From NCBI GenBank assembly GCA_024276335.1, contig JAJRXL010000044.1, forward strand, positions 1 to 21,608: a stretch of 21,608 bases of DNA, read 5' to 3'. Below the pieces are notes generated by a model that had not been told where the DNA came from, searched no databases, and saw nothing but the letters and a program-made list of their open reading frames with translations. Shown in pieces: positions 1 to 7,032 of the stretch (position 1 is the first letter of the stretch; each line of letters begins with the position of its first letter). Made by a program: the position numbers and the translations under genes. This stretch comes from Bacteroidota bacterium. Lineage in GTDB: Bacteria; Bacteroidota; Ignavibacteria; SZUA-365; JAADGX01.

Positions 1-759
1 CGAGGGAGCAAAGACGGCCAGCGTGCCTAAAAATTCCGCCACTTTTTCACCCGAGGCGGCAACGGAGACAAACCCCCCTTCGAGTTTCATCGTCAGCCTG
101 TCGCCGGCGTCGTTGCTGACAACCACCTGTATATTCTTGCGGAGTTGTTCGACGTTGTCCTTGGTCACGAGGAATACGGCTGCAGGGAGATGCACGTACG
201 CGTGAAGTTCGCGCGGTTCGTCGGATGGCGGCAGCGGCAGGGCCGTTTCACCGTGCTCGTCGGTAAAGAGGCGTTCGGGGATGCGGTCGAACGTAAGCAT
301 GACCCGGTCGAACTTCTCTTGCTCGTCGGCGATGACCTGTGCATTGAAGGCGCTGGTCTTGTTGTCCTTTATCAGCCTGATGAGCGTGCTTTCATCCTCC
401 GTCGTGAGTGTCTGCACGGGGGTGTACCGCGGCATCGTCGTGGTATCCTGGGCCGCCAGGGCAATCACGCCGGGTTTGCCGTCGGCAAAACGCGATTTCT
501 GGTGCGCCGGTTGAAGAAATAAAACCCCGGTTCGTGTCGCGGAAAGCCACTCTTCAAGATCGGTAGTTCGTGTATCCTCCAGCGAAATCGAGAGATGGAG
601 GTAAAACGCCTGGAAATACCGTTCGATATCACGGCATAAAGCGCATTGCTCGATGTGCCCGGCGATGAAATCCCTCTCTTCATCCGCCAGCGCCGGCGAT
701 TTCAACACGTAGCGCTCGATGTCTCGTTCCTCAGGATGTATGTTTATGTATTTCGTCAT
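1..759 (-). CDS. Protein with anti-sigma-type zinc finger (partial, runs off left edge)
   Basis: The reading frame is open for 253 codons from an ATG at 759 to the window edge, so the C-terminus is missing. Near the N-terminus is an H-x3-C-x2-C motif (His35, Cys39, Cys42, in GHIEQCALC). This is the zinc-binding signature of ZAS-type anti-sigma factors, and the residues before it (about 11-34) look helical as in that fold. Unlike classic membrane anti-sigma factors, no transmembrane segment is visible in the 253 residues present. The remainder is polar, with a possible beta-rich part after residue 185. AGGA lies about 8 bases before the ATG. The gene follows the 341-residue gene by 61 bases on the same strand, the usual position of an anti-sigma factor behind its partner. 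A regulatory role is inference from the zinc motif and position. Confidence 0.75.
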   Translation of the reverse strand, partial: MTKYINIHPEERDIERYVLKSPALADEERDFIAGHIEQCALCRDIERYFQAFYLHLSISLEDTRTTDLEEWLSATRTGVLFLQPAHQKSRFADGKPGVIALAAQDTTTMPRYTPVQTLTTEDESTLIRLIKDNKTSAFNAQVIADEQEKFDRVMLTFDRIPERLFTDEHGETALPLPPSDEPRELHAYVHLPAAVFLVTKDNVEQLRKNIQVVVSNDAGDRLTMKLEGGFVSVAASGEKVAEFLGTLAVFAPS

Positions 760-820
760 AGTTATATCCTTTACTTGATACTTTACTATACATGCATTCA
801 AAGGGCTCCACGGAATTTTT

Positions 821-1846
821 TTAGGCTTTTATGAAATATTTTTTGCACCGTTTTTCAAAATCATCCCAGGCTTTTGCCGCTATGTACGAAAAAGTGTTCC
901 TGTACCGGTCCCAGTACTGGTCTTTCGTCGTTTCGGGAAATTCCTGGTTGAAGCAGTGAAACAACGCGTCTTTCTGTCCATCGAGACGAGACCGGAGGAA
1001 CGCGTGAATCGCACGCCGGTATTTCTGACACTCGTGCTCCGTCAGGCTGCCACGTTCCTGGTATCTGAGTATGCATCCGGTGTAAATGAAGTCCATGGTC
1101 TGGTTTGCGAGAAGGTCCAGGTCTTCGGTTTCCAACTGTTTTGTATCGGGCAACGTGACCGCTTCCCTGTCCGGCTGCATGAGCGCGTAGAAGCGTCGAA
1201 GGGTTGTAGTGATGGCTGATGCCGGCAATTTGCGGCGGTATTGCGTCTCGTTGTGCAGGATGCTGAATATCAGGTGCATCAGGAAATCGATGGTGCTGTC
1301 CGGCGAGGCAACGCGCGAAAGCTCTGCCAGGAGCTTATCGGGAGGAATTTCCGGAAATTCCATGAGCAAGTCGCCCTCTTCCGGCTTCCATACAAGGAGC
1401 CCGAGAACGGATTCCCTGCTGGTAAAATGCGGGGATTCCTTGGCAATGGTCTTGACCTGCCGCAGGATGCGTCCATAGTCCGGGTCGCGCTCCTCGTAGA
1501 GGCCCGCGATAGTGTGCTGTACCTTGCGATACACGAGGCGCCGCAACTCGATGAGCAATTCCTCTTCCGGCCATGTATCGAGGTCGAGGTGGAGGTCGGT
1601 CAAGTACCGGAACAGCTCGTAGCAGCACGTGCCTTCACGCGGGAGGAACAACCGTTCGATACACAGGAACGCGACTTGCGAGGAATCCAGGCCCATGGAT
1701 CTGAAGTGATCCAGTCGTCGGCTGAAGTTGGTCAGCAGTGTTGTGAGAGCAATTTCGTGGCACACGCGCGCAAGCCTGCTTTCGTCCTTGCGCGAAAGTG
1801 AACGGTCGAGCACCGACCGAATAATCGGTCTCAGTTGGATGTCCAT
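821..1846 (-). CDS. Unrecognised 341-residue helical protein
   Basis: A complete frame runs from ATG at 1846 to TAA at 821 and codes for 341 residues. I do not recognise the family. The protein is charged and mostly helix-like, with no signal peptide, membrane span or clear catalytic motif. A basic, aromatic-rich C-terminus (FEKRCKKYFIKA) and a preceding Trp/Tyr/Arg-rich stretch could bind nucleic acid, but no helix-turn-helix can be assigned by eye. Its neighbour 61 bases downstream carries an anti-sigma-type zinc finger, so a transcription-factor and regulator pair is possible but unproven. No strong Shine-Dalgarno sequence precedes the start. It is divergent from the propeller gene across a 415-base gap. 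Long plus-strand frames opposite it lack recognisable domains and are treated as shadows. Confidence 0.72.
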   Translation of the reverse strand: MDIQLRPIIRSVLDRSLSRKDESRLARVCHEIALTTLLTNFSRRLDHFRSMGLDSSQVAFLCIERLFLPREGTCCYELFRYLTDLHLDLDTWPEEELLIELRRLVYRKVQHTIAGLYEERDPDYGRILRQVKTIAKESPHFTSRESVLGLLVWKPEEGDLLMEFPEIPPDKLLAELSRVASPDSTIDFLMHLIFSILHNETQYRRKLPASAITTTLRRFYALMQPDREAVTLPDTKQLETEDLDLLANQTMDFIYTGCILRYQERGSLTEHECQKYRRAIHAFLRSRLDGQKDALFHCFNQEFPETTKDQYWDRYRNTFSYIAAKAWDDFEKRCKKYFIKA

Positions 1847-2261
1847 GTCAAGATGATCGCACTTGTTTTAGACGAATGTTGATGCTCCGGTGTGAATTCT
1901 TACCTGTTCAAAATACTATATCATTAGATTGAAAAAAAATAGCTCGGACAAGTCATCAAGTAAAAAGTAAAAGGTAAAAAGTTTATCAGGCCGAGGTGAG
2001 AGGTGTTAGGGATTTTCGAATTGGCGGGTTCCCGAATTGGCGGAATCGAACATCGAACCCCCGACGATTGACGATGTAGTCCTGAGTGTAGTCGTCACGA
2101 AGTGGCCCCTTTGCGGGGAAGGGCGAAGTGGTCCCCCGCATTTTGGATGGCAAAAACCCCATTCTTTCAGTACCTTAGAAATGGTTCTGAAGTGCAATAC
2201 ATGTCGTTTCAGCGCCATCTTATCGTCTTCTCTCTCAAGCTGTGTGCAGGAGGTCTTTTTC
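1847..2261. other. 415-base divergent intergenic region with short repeats
   Basis: No gene is convincing here. The stretch holds an A-rich direct repeat built on AGTAAAA (about 1959-1981). It also holds an 11-base direct repeat CGAATTGGCGG at 2017-2027 and 2033-2043, and a C/G hairpin zone around 2104-2139 where GCGGGG (2113-2118) can pair with CCCCGC (2134-2139) or with the CCCC at 2106-2109. A frame in register with the propeller gene stays open back to 2037, but its translation has no signal peptide and looks non-coding. I could not identify a convincing promoter on either strand. Confidence 0.5.
2248..2254 (+). promoter_or_regulatory. Ribosome binding site fixing the start of the propeller gene
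   Basis: AGGAGGT ends seven bases before the ATG at 2262. This is the strongest Shine-Dalgarno sequence in the window. It supports the start at 2262 over the in-frame ATG at 2037, and the protein from 2262 begins directly with a hydrophobic export signal. Confidence 0.8.
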
Positions 2262-4871
2262 ATGGTAAAACGATACCACGTTGCTTCTCTATTCGTGCTT
2301 TCAGCGGTGCTGGCGGTGGCATGCATCGATCTGGCGAGTCACAAGGTCCCACCAACCCGGTTTCCGGTCGTGGAAGGGGAACGAGAATCCATCGGCGAGC
2401 AGACGCCGGGCATGCTCGAATTTTATTACATGCAGCGGCTGTACGGGAATCCCGGAATTGATATTCAGAAAAGAATTTTCCAGGTGTATGAGGAGCTGCG
2501 AACCCGGGATCGGTTTTCCATGCGCAAACCCGCGTACGGCAACAAGTGGATCAACGAGGGTCCCACCAACATCGGCGGCCGTATGCGGGCCGTCGTGTTC
2601 GATCCGGTCAATACGAACGTCATATACGCCGGGGGCGCAATGGGGGGAGTGTGGAAAAGCACCAATGGAGGCGAGAACTGGTTCCCGCTAACGGATGATC
2701 TTCCCGCCCTTGCCATTGGAGCCCTTGCCATCGATCCATACAATCCCAACAGGATTTTCGCGGGGACGGGAGAACCCGTGCGCCAATTCTCGCGGGCCAG
2801 CAGCGCGCCCAGTTACAACGGTATCGGCATCCTGAGATCGGAAGATGCGGGAGCGACCTGGGAAAAACTCCCCTGGCCGTTTTCATCCAGCGCGGTCCAT
2901 CGCATCGCGTTGCACCCGCAATCAGCCGATACAATGCTCGTAGCGACCATGCAGAACCTGTGGAAAACCACCAACGGTGGACAAAACTGGTTGAACGCGC
3001 AATCCGGCGTCATCACCGACGTGGCCTACAAGCCGGATAATCCCGCCACGGTTTTCGTTGCCATCGGCAACGACGTGGGCGGCTCGAACGGCATCTATCG
3101 CTCCGATGCGGGCGGCAACCGGTTCACGTTTCGACGCATGGGCAACAACTTTCCACCCGGCGATTCATGCGGCCGCATCCTCCTCGCCATTCCACCCAAG
3201 AAGCCCAATCGCATTTACGTGGCCGTGGCCCTGAACTTCAATCTCCGGTTCGCACATGGCAGGGACCCCGACGCGGATTTCTTCCTGTTTCTTGTCTCCA
3301 ACGACGCGGGCGAAACATGGGAGCGCAAGATCAACGCCGTCAATCCCAAGATCACGAACGGGCAGGCGTTCTATGACTTTGCCCTTGCCGCGGACCCGGA
3401 CAACCCGGATTTCGTCATGCTCGGCGGCTTGACCTGGTACCGGAGCACCAACGGGGGAGGCTCGTTTATGCAGGTGACCAATCCACACGCCGTGCATGTC
3501 GATCAGCACGCCATTGCCTTCAAGCCGGATGATTCGAATACCATCGTGATCGGAAACGACGGCGGCCTGTACATTTCGCATAGCCGGGGCGCAACCTGGG
3601 AAGCGAAGAACAGCAACCTCGTTACCGTCCAGTACTACACGTGCGGCTTTGATCCCACGAACCCGGGCCGCCTCGTGGGCGGAACCCAGGACAACGGGAC
3701 CCAGAGGCAGAGTTCTCCCGGCAGCACCATGTGGTCGATCCTGAACGGCGGGGACGGCGGGTATTTTGCCATCGACCCCCAGAACAACCGCATCATGTAC
3801 ACTACCATTTCCGTTCACATGTCCCCGTACCGTACGTTGAACGGCGGCCTCAACTGGACGCGCATGGAATCCGGTCTCAACGGCGGCACGGACAACGATC
3901 GCTTCAACTGGATGAAGCCGATCGCTCTGCATCCCCTCGATGAGAGTCGCCTCTTCATGGCCAGCCAGTACATGTACCGGATGATGCAGGCCAATTCGGC
4001 CACTTCACCCAGTTGGTCCATCATCAGCCCGGATTTGACACGGCGTCGTTCCAGAGAATCGGTTATCAGCGATTTCGCCATACCGGCCACGGACGGCAAC
4101 CGGATGTACACCGTTTCCGGCGACGGGAAAGCCTTCATCAGCAGGAACGTCCTGGCCGTGGATCCCACCTGGACGGATATCAGCAAAGGGCTCCCGAACC
4201 GCTGGTTGACCGACGTGGAAACGGACTGGACCAACCCTGACATCGCCTACGTAACGGCCTCCGGTTTCGGTACCGGCCACGTGTTCAAGACGACCAATGC
4301 GGGCCAGGATTGGATCGATATCAGCGGCAACTTCCCGGACATTCCCGTTAACGCCATCGTCCCCTCCCGCATCGATACCGACGTGCTGTTTATTGCCACC
4401 GACCTGGGCGTGTGGGTGACGGCGGACGGCGGCTCCACATGGGAGCGGTTCGGAGTCGGGTTGCCCAACGTGGTTGTGTACGATATTGCCCTGAAGCCGG
4501 ACAACACCCTCATCGCGGGAACCCACGGGCGTGGCATGTGGAGCACCAGTTCAATCCTCGGCGTGGAAGACCAGCGCCCCGCGCCGGCGACGCTTGCCCT
4601 GGAAGCGAATTACCCCAATCCCTTCGGCCCCGCCTCGATTTCTGGAGAGACGTTTACTGCCCTCACGTACATTACGGATCGGCGAACGGACATCTGCCTG
4701 TCGGTGTACGATATCCAGGGCCGCCTGGTCGAAGAACTCGTTCGGGGCACGGTCGAGCCCGGGAAACACGTTGCCCGTTTCGACGGGTCTTCGCTGCCTG
4801 CCGGTACGTACCTCGCCGTCCTTAACGCGGATGGAGTGCGTAAAGTCCGGCGCATGCTCTTGCTGAAGTAG
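2262..4871 (+). CDS. Secreted Asp-box beta-propeller protein with T9SS sorting domain
   Basis: The 869-residue product starts at the ATG behind AGGAGGT. Residues 1-21 form an export signal; AVAC at 18-21 could be a weak lipobox. From about residue 95 to 765 there are roughly ten Asp-box repeats of the SxDxGxTW type, including KSTNGGENW, KTTNGGQNW, SNDAGETW, KTTNAGQDW and TADGGSTW. This is the signature of sialidase/sortilin (VPS10)-like propellers. The last 90 residues carry NYPNPF, a short Ig-like fold ending SLPAGTYLAVL, and the terminus RRMLLLK, which together are a type A sorting domain for the type IX secretion system. The protein should therefore cross the outer membrane and be surface-attached or released. 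Many family members have no assigned substrate and none is evident here. TAG is the stop codon. Confidence 0.93.
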   Translation: MVKRYHVASLFVLSAVLAVACIDLASHKVPPTRFPVVEGERESIGEQTPGMLEFYYMQRLYGNPGIDIQKRIFQVYEELRTRDRFSMRKPAYGNKWINEGPTNIGGRMRAVVFDPVNTNVIYAGGAMGGVWKSTNGGENWFPLTDDLPALAIGALAIDPYNPNRIFAGTGEPVRQFSRASSAPSYNGIGILRSEDAGATWEKLPWPFSSSAVHRIALHPQSADTMLVATMQNLWKTTNGGQNWLNAQSGVITDVAYKPDNPATVFVAIGNDVGGSNGIYRSDAGGNRFTFRRMGNNFPPGDSCGRILLAIPPKKPNRIYVAVALNFNLRFAHGRDPDADFFLFLVSNDAGETWERKINAVNPKITNGQAFYDFALAADPDNPDFVMLGGLTWYRSTNGGGSFMQVTNPHAVHVDQHAIAFKPDDSNTIVIGNDGGLYISHSRGATWEAKNSNLVTVQYYTCGFDPTNPGRLVGGTQDNGTQRQSSPGSTMWSILNGGDGGYFAIDPQNNRIMYTTISVHMSPYRTLNGGLNWTRMESGLNGGTDNDRFNWMKPIALHPLDESRLFMASQYMYRMMQANSATSPSWSIISPDLTRRRSRESVISDFAIPATDGNRMYTVSGDGKAFISRNVLAVDPTWTDISKGLPNRWLTDVETDWTNPDIAYVTASGFGTGHVFKTTNAGQDWIDISGNFPDIPVNAIVPSRIDTDVLFIATDLGVWVTADGGSTWERFGVGLPNVVVYDIALKPDNTLIAGTHGRGMWSTSSILGVEDQRPAPATLALEANYPNPFGPASISGETFTALTYITDRRTDICLSVYDIQGRLVEELVRGTVEPGKHVARFDGSSLPAGTYLAVLNADGVRKVRRMLLLK

Positions 4872-4893
4872 GATAACACACCGGATGAAAATG

Positions 4894-4923
4894 AAACGGC
4901 CCCGTGAAAGCGAGGCCGTTTTT
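4894..4923. terminator. Bidirectional rho-independent terminator
   Basis: AAACGGCC (4894-4901) pairs perfectly with GGCCGTTT (4914-4921) around a 12-base loop. The hairpin is followed by a T-run on the plus strand and preceded by A residues that become a T-run on the minus strand. It lies 22 bases after the propeller stop codon and 47 bases beyond the convergent lipoprotein gene, so it can serve both. Confidence 0.85.
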
Positions 4924-4970
4924 GTTTGAGGGAAAGCGCTGATGCCGTGAATCCCGGGAGTCAGTGCTGA

Positions 4971-5776
4971 TCAATCCTCCAACGTCATTTCCACGTTGTA
5001 TTGGGAGTACGCGGCGAAGAAGGCCATTTTGCCGGACGGAAGCTTTTTGAAAACGGCATTGCCGTCAAAGATATCCACAGATATTGTGCCTGTGGGAACA
5101 TTCGCAAGCTCAGTAGGGCTGAAGTATGCGCTCCCGGTGTTGGGCACGATCTTGTGCGCGACAGCGGTGCGTCCGGTAATGCTGACGTACACGGAATCGA
5201 ACGGGTTGGGGCCGACGGTCCATTGCACGGTGATGCCGGAGGATTTATGCTGCGTGCTGTTATAGCCGGGAGATGTTATCGTGACCTGGTACGAGGGGCC
5301 GACGATACTGTCAGTAAATGATTCGAAATCGGCGCTGCCGGAAACCTCCCAGACCTGGTAGGACCCGTCCAGCGTAAGCGGCACATCCTGGTTGCGAAGC
5401 GTGGAGTTTTTGTACTCGTACGTCGTGCCTCCGTTGCTGACCTGGAACGCTTCTTTGTTCAGCGTAACCCCGTTGTGTCTCACCGTGCCGGCATCCACTG
5501 CTCCCGCGACACTGTCCTTGAAGAAATCCGCTTGCGAGACGGATTCCTTTGAAACGAACTCCCCGTCACGCCGATGTAGTGGCTTTCCCTGATGTATGTC
5601 ATCAGGTTTGCGTAAACATGGAAATCATTGGATTTAGTAAAAAGACTGCCGATGCCCGTTTTGGCCTTCGGTTCCACCGGGTTCGTGGCTTTTTCACAGC
5701 TCGTGAACATCAAAAGAAGAACGAGGAAGACAGCAGCGGATGCGATTGCAGGTGTTTTCTTGTTGATTCTTTTCAT
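4971..5776 (-). pseudogene. Frameshifted lipoprotein gene (two overlapping frames)
   Basis: The 5' part (5776 to 5480) starts with ATG behind GGGAGAAG and encodes a typical lipoprotein signal with lipobox FTSC (Cys at about residue 27) followed by EKATNPVEP. At the G4 run (5561-5564; C4 on the plus strand) the frame fails and soon terminates. The 3' part (to TAA-side end at 4971) is open in the next frame and continues sensibly with EFVSKESVSQADFFKDSVAG and then a beta-rich region of about 175 residues. One extra G would restore a single protein of about 268 residues. The C-terminal part looks like an Ig or fibronectin-like sandwich with no catalytic motif. The function is unknown. It may be a true pseudogene, a phase-variable run or a sequence error. 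Confidence 0.75.
5561..5564 (-). other. Frameshift site (G4 run) in the lipoprotein gene
   Basis: The reading frame upstream ends YIGVTG and the downstream frame resumes as GEFVSKE exactly at this four-base run (CCCC on the plus strand). One missing base accounts for the break. Confidence 0.7.
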
Positions 5777-5921
5777 AAGCTTCTCCCGGAATTCGTTATA
5801 CGATTATTGCGATGACCGTCAGGTGATGTGCAGGTGGTTGTTATCATAATGGATGATCGTTTGGCTTCACTACAGCATAGCATTTTGGAAACTGGTGTTT
5901 CACATGGATTTCTACTTTCAA

Positions 5922-6983
5922 CTAAAGTAAAAAAAACACTTCATTGTCAAGAGCCGACGCTGTTTTTCTGCTTCCCCCCCGGCCCCCCGTAAAGGTTTCT
6001 CCCCCCTTTGTCCCCCCGCAGACGGGGGGATAAAAACGAGCCTCCTCCATCACCCCCCGTTTACGGGGGGCCGGGGGGGGGGCAAAACCGCAGTTATGCA
6101 CGACGCAGACATCGGTGATGAAAGAATGCGCGCTCTCGATTTCGAGGTCGAACACTTCTTCATCCACCCAGCAGGTTTCGATACTCTTGAGGGGAACAGC
6201 TTTTTTGCTGGTGCCAAAATACACCAGGTCTCCGGTTTTCAGTGCTCCCGCCTGTATCCAGCGCACTCCCTCGATGCTTTCCATTCGAACGTGACAATGA
6301 TTTTTGATAGCCAAACAAACGTCCTTCAGGTTGGCCTCGACATCTCGCGCCGTAAAACGCAGCACGTCCAACCCGAGCGCGCGCATGAAGGCGTCGCGCC
6401 TTGCATCGTATGCCTGGCTTTCAGGAGTGAAATGCCGGGAGTCGTCCACCTCGACTACCAGGCACGCTTCGCGGCTGTAGAAATCGGCGATATACGGTCC
6501 GATCGGGAGTTGGCGTCGAAACTTGACACCCAGTTGCCGATTGCGCAAGGCAACCCAGAGCTTGCGTTCGGGAGGGGTGGCTCTTCGTCGCAATTCTCTG
6601 CTTCGCTGAAAATGCCCGGCAGGGATAGCGCTCCAGTCGCAATGACCACCAAGTGAGCGTGGGCGCAGCTTGGCCAAAACGCGGTGATCCGGCGTCAACC
6701 ACAGGGTTTGATGCGCCATTGAATGTCGAATCCCGATCATCAGGCCTTGGAATTGTTTGCGAAGCAGCCGGATAATGCGATGGCTCCGGCCATCATGGGA
6801 ATACACGAGTTGAATTGGTTGGATGCGTTCGATCGGGGTGAGGCATCCTTGCGGTCCATCCGCAGAAAAGTCCCCACTGTGATCCCCCCGTTTACGGGGG
6901 GATTTTGCGGTCCACACCCGCGTCCCCTTGCGCAGGCACGTCAGATCGAAAATCGTTTCGCGTGGATCGGCATCCATGATCAT
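5922..6983 (-). CDS. Orphan intein (Hint domain) with nested DUF559 nuclease
   Basis: The 353-residue frame reads as a complete intein with almost no host protein. Cys16 opens block A (CLRKGTRVW), and TPDH at 97-100 is block B. Block F is near 277-290, and the end is H296-N297 followed by Cys298, so all usual splicing residues are present. Between the Hint halves, residues about 128-228 form a DUF559 domain of the PD-(D/E)xK/Vsr-like nuclease class: ERKLW at 139-143, FRRQLPIGPYIADF at 155-168, E178-V-D180 and H184. The N-extein is only 15 residues. The C-extein after Cys298 is translated palindromic repeat DNA, so no host gene is evident. Residues 27-41 look like an in-frame insert carrying the same palindrome. 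The ATG at 6983 lies 49 bases after the GHMP kinase stop, and the frame is open back only to a TAA just upstream. Confidence 0.8.
   Translation of the reverse strand: MIMDADPRETIFDLTCLRKGTRVWTAKSPRKRGDHSGDFSADGPQGCLTPIERIQPIQLVYSHDGRSHRIIRLLRKQFQGLMIGIRHSMAHQTLWLTPDHRVLAKLRPRSLGGHCDWSAIPAGHFQRSRELRRRATPPERKLWVALRNRQLGVKFRRQLPIGPYIADFYSREACLVVEVDDSRHFTPESQAYDARRDAFMRALGLDVLRFTARDVEANLKDVCLAIKNHCHVRMESIEGVRWIQAGALKTGDLVYFGTSKKAVPLKSIETCWVDEEVFDLEIESAHSFITDVCVVHNCGFAPPPAPRKRGVMEEARFYPPVCGGTKGGETFTGGRGGSRKTASALDNEVFFLL
5974..6079. repeat. Nested C/G-rich palindromic element
   Basis: A perfect 20-base inverted repeat forms the outer arms (5974-5993 and 6060-6079, beginning CCCCCCCGGCCCCCC). Inside are a hairpin CCCCCCG-CAGA-CGGGGGG (6012-6029) and the palindrome CCCCCCGTTTACGGGGGG (6053-6070), which overlaps the right arm. 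The element starts just beyond the C-terminal Asn codon of the intein and is read through as the tail of that frame. It resembles REP-type or MITE-like elements in form. I see no transposase in the window. Confidence 0.8.
6093..6938 (-). mobile_element. Intein element (Cys16 to Asn297) with homing-type nuclease
   Basis: These are the borders of the 282-residue Hint plus nuclease unit, from codon Cys16 at 6938 to codon Asn297 at 6093. Inteins with a nested nuclease are normally mobile within conserved host genes. Here the flanks do not resemble any conserved protein, so the unit may be a stand-alone bacterial intein-like element or a relic. Mobility is inferred from the nuclease type only. Confidence 0.65.
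6884..6901. repeat. Second copy of the 18-base palindrome, inside the intein frame
   Basis: CCCCCCGTTTACGGGGGG is identical to 6053-6070. Here it lies within codons for residues 28-34 of the Hint protein. The surrounding 45 bases (6861-6905, residues 27-41) interrupt what would otherwise be a standard Hint sequence, WTA followed by DGPQG. A 10-base direct repeat TTGCGGTCCA flanks it at 6849-6858 and 6905-6914. Confidence 0.8.
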
Positions 6984-7032
6984 GATGCGACAACTGGCTT
7001 TTGTGCTTGCCTGGACAGCACGGATAGTTGCT

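Noticed and set aside
1959..1981. Possible CRISPR-like or iteron array in the A-rich repeat
   Set aside because: The units are only 7-8 bases, imperfect and without spacers. This is low-complexity sequence.
2037..2261. Upstream extension of the propeller gene by 75 codons
   Set aside because: The extension has no signal peptide and overlaps short repeats. The ATG at 2262 has a near-perfect ribosome binding site and begins the export signal.
5561..5564. Programmed frameshift in the lipoprotein gene
   Set aside because: There is no slippery heptamer, downstream pseudoknot or internal Shine-Dalgarno that I can recognise, so a missing base is the simpler reading.
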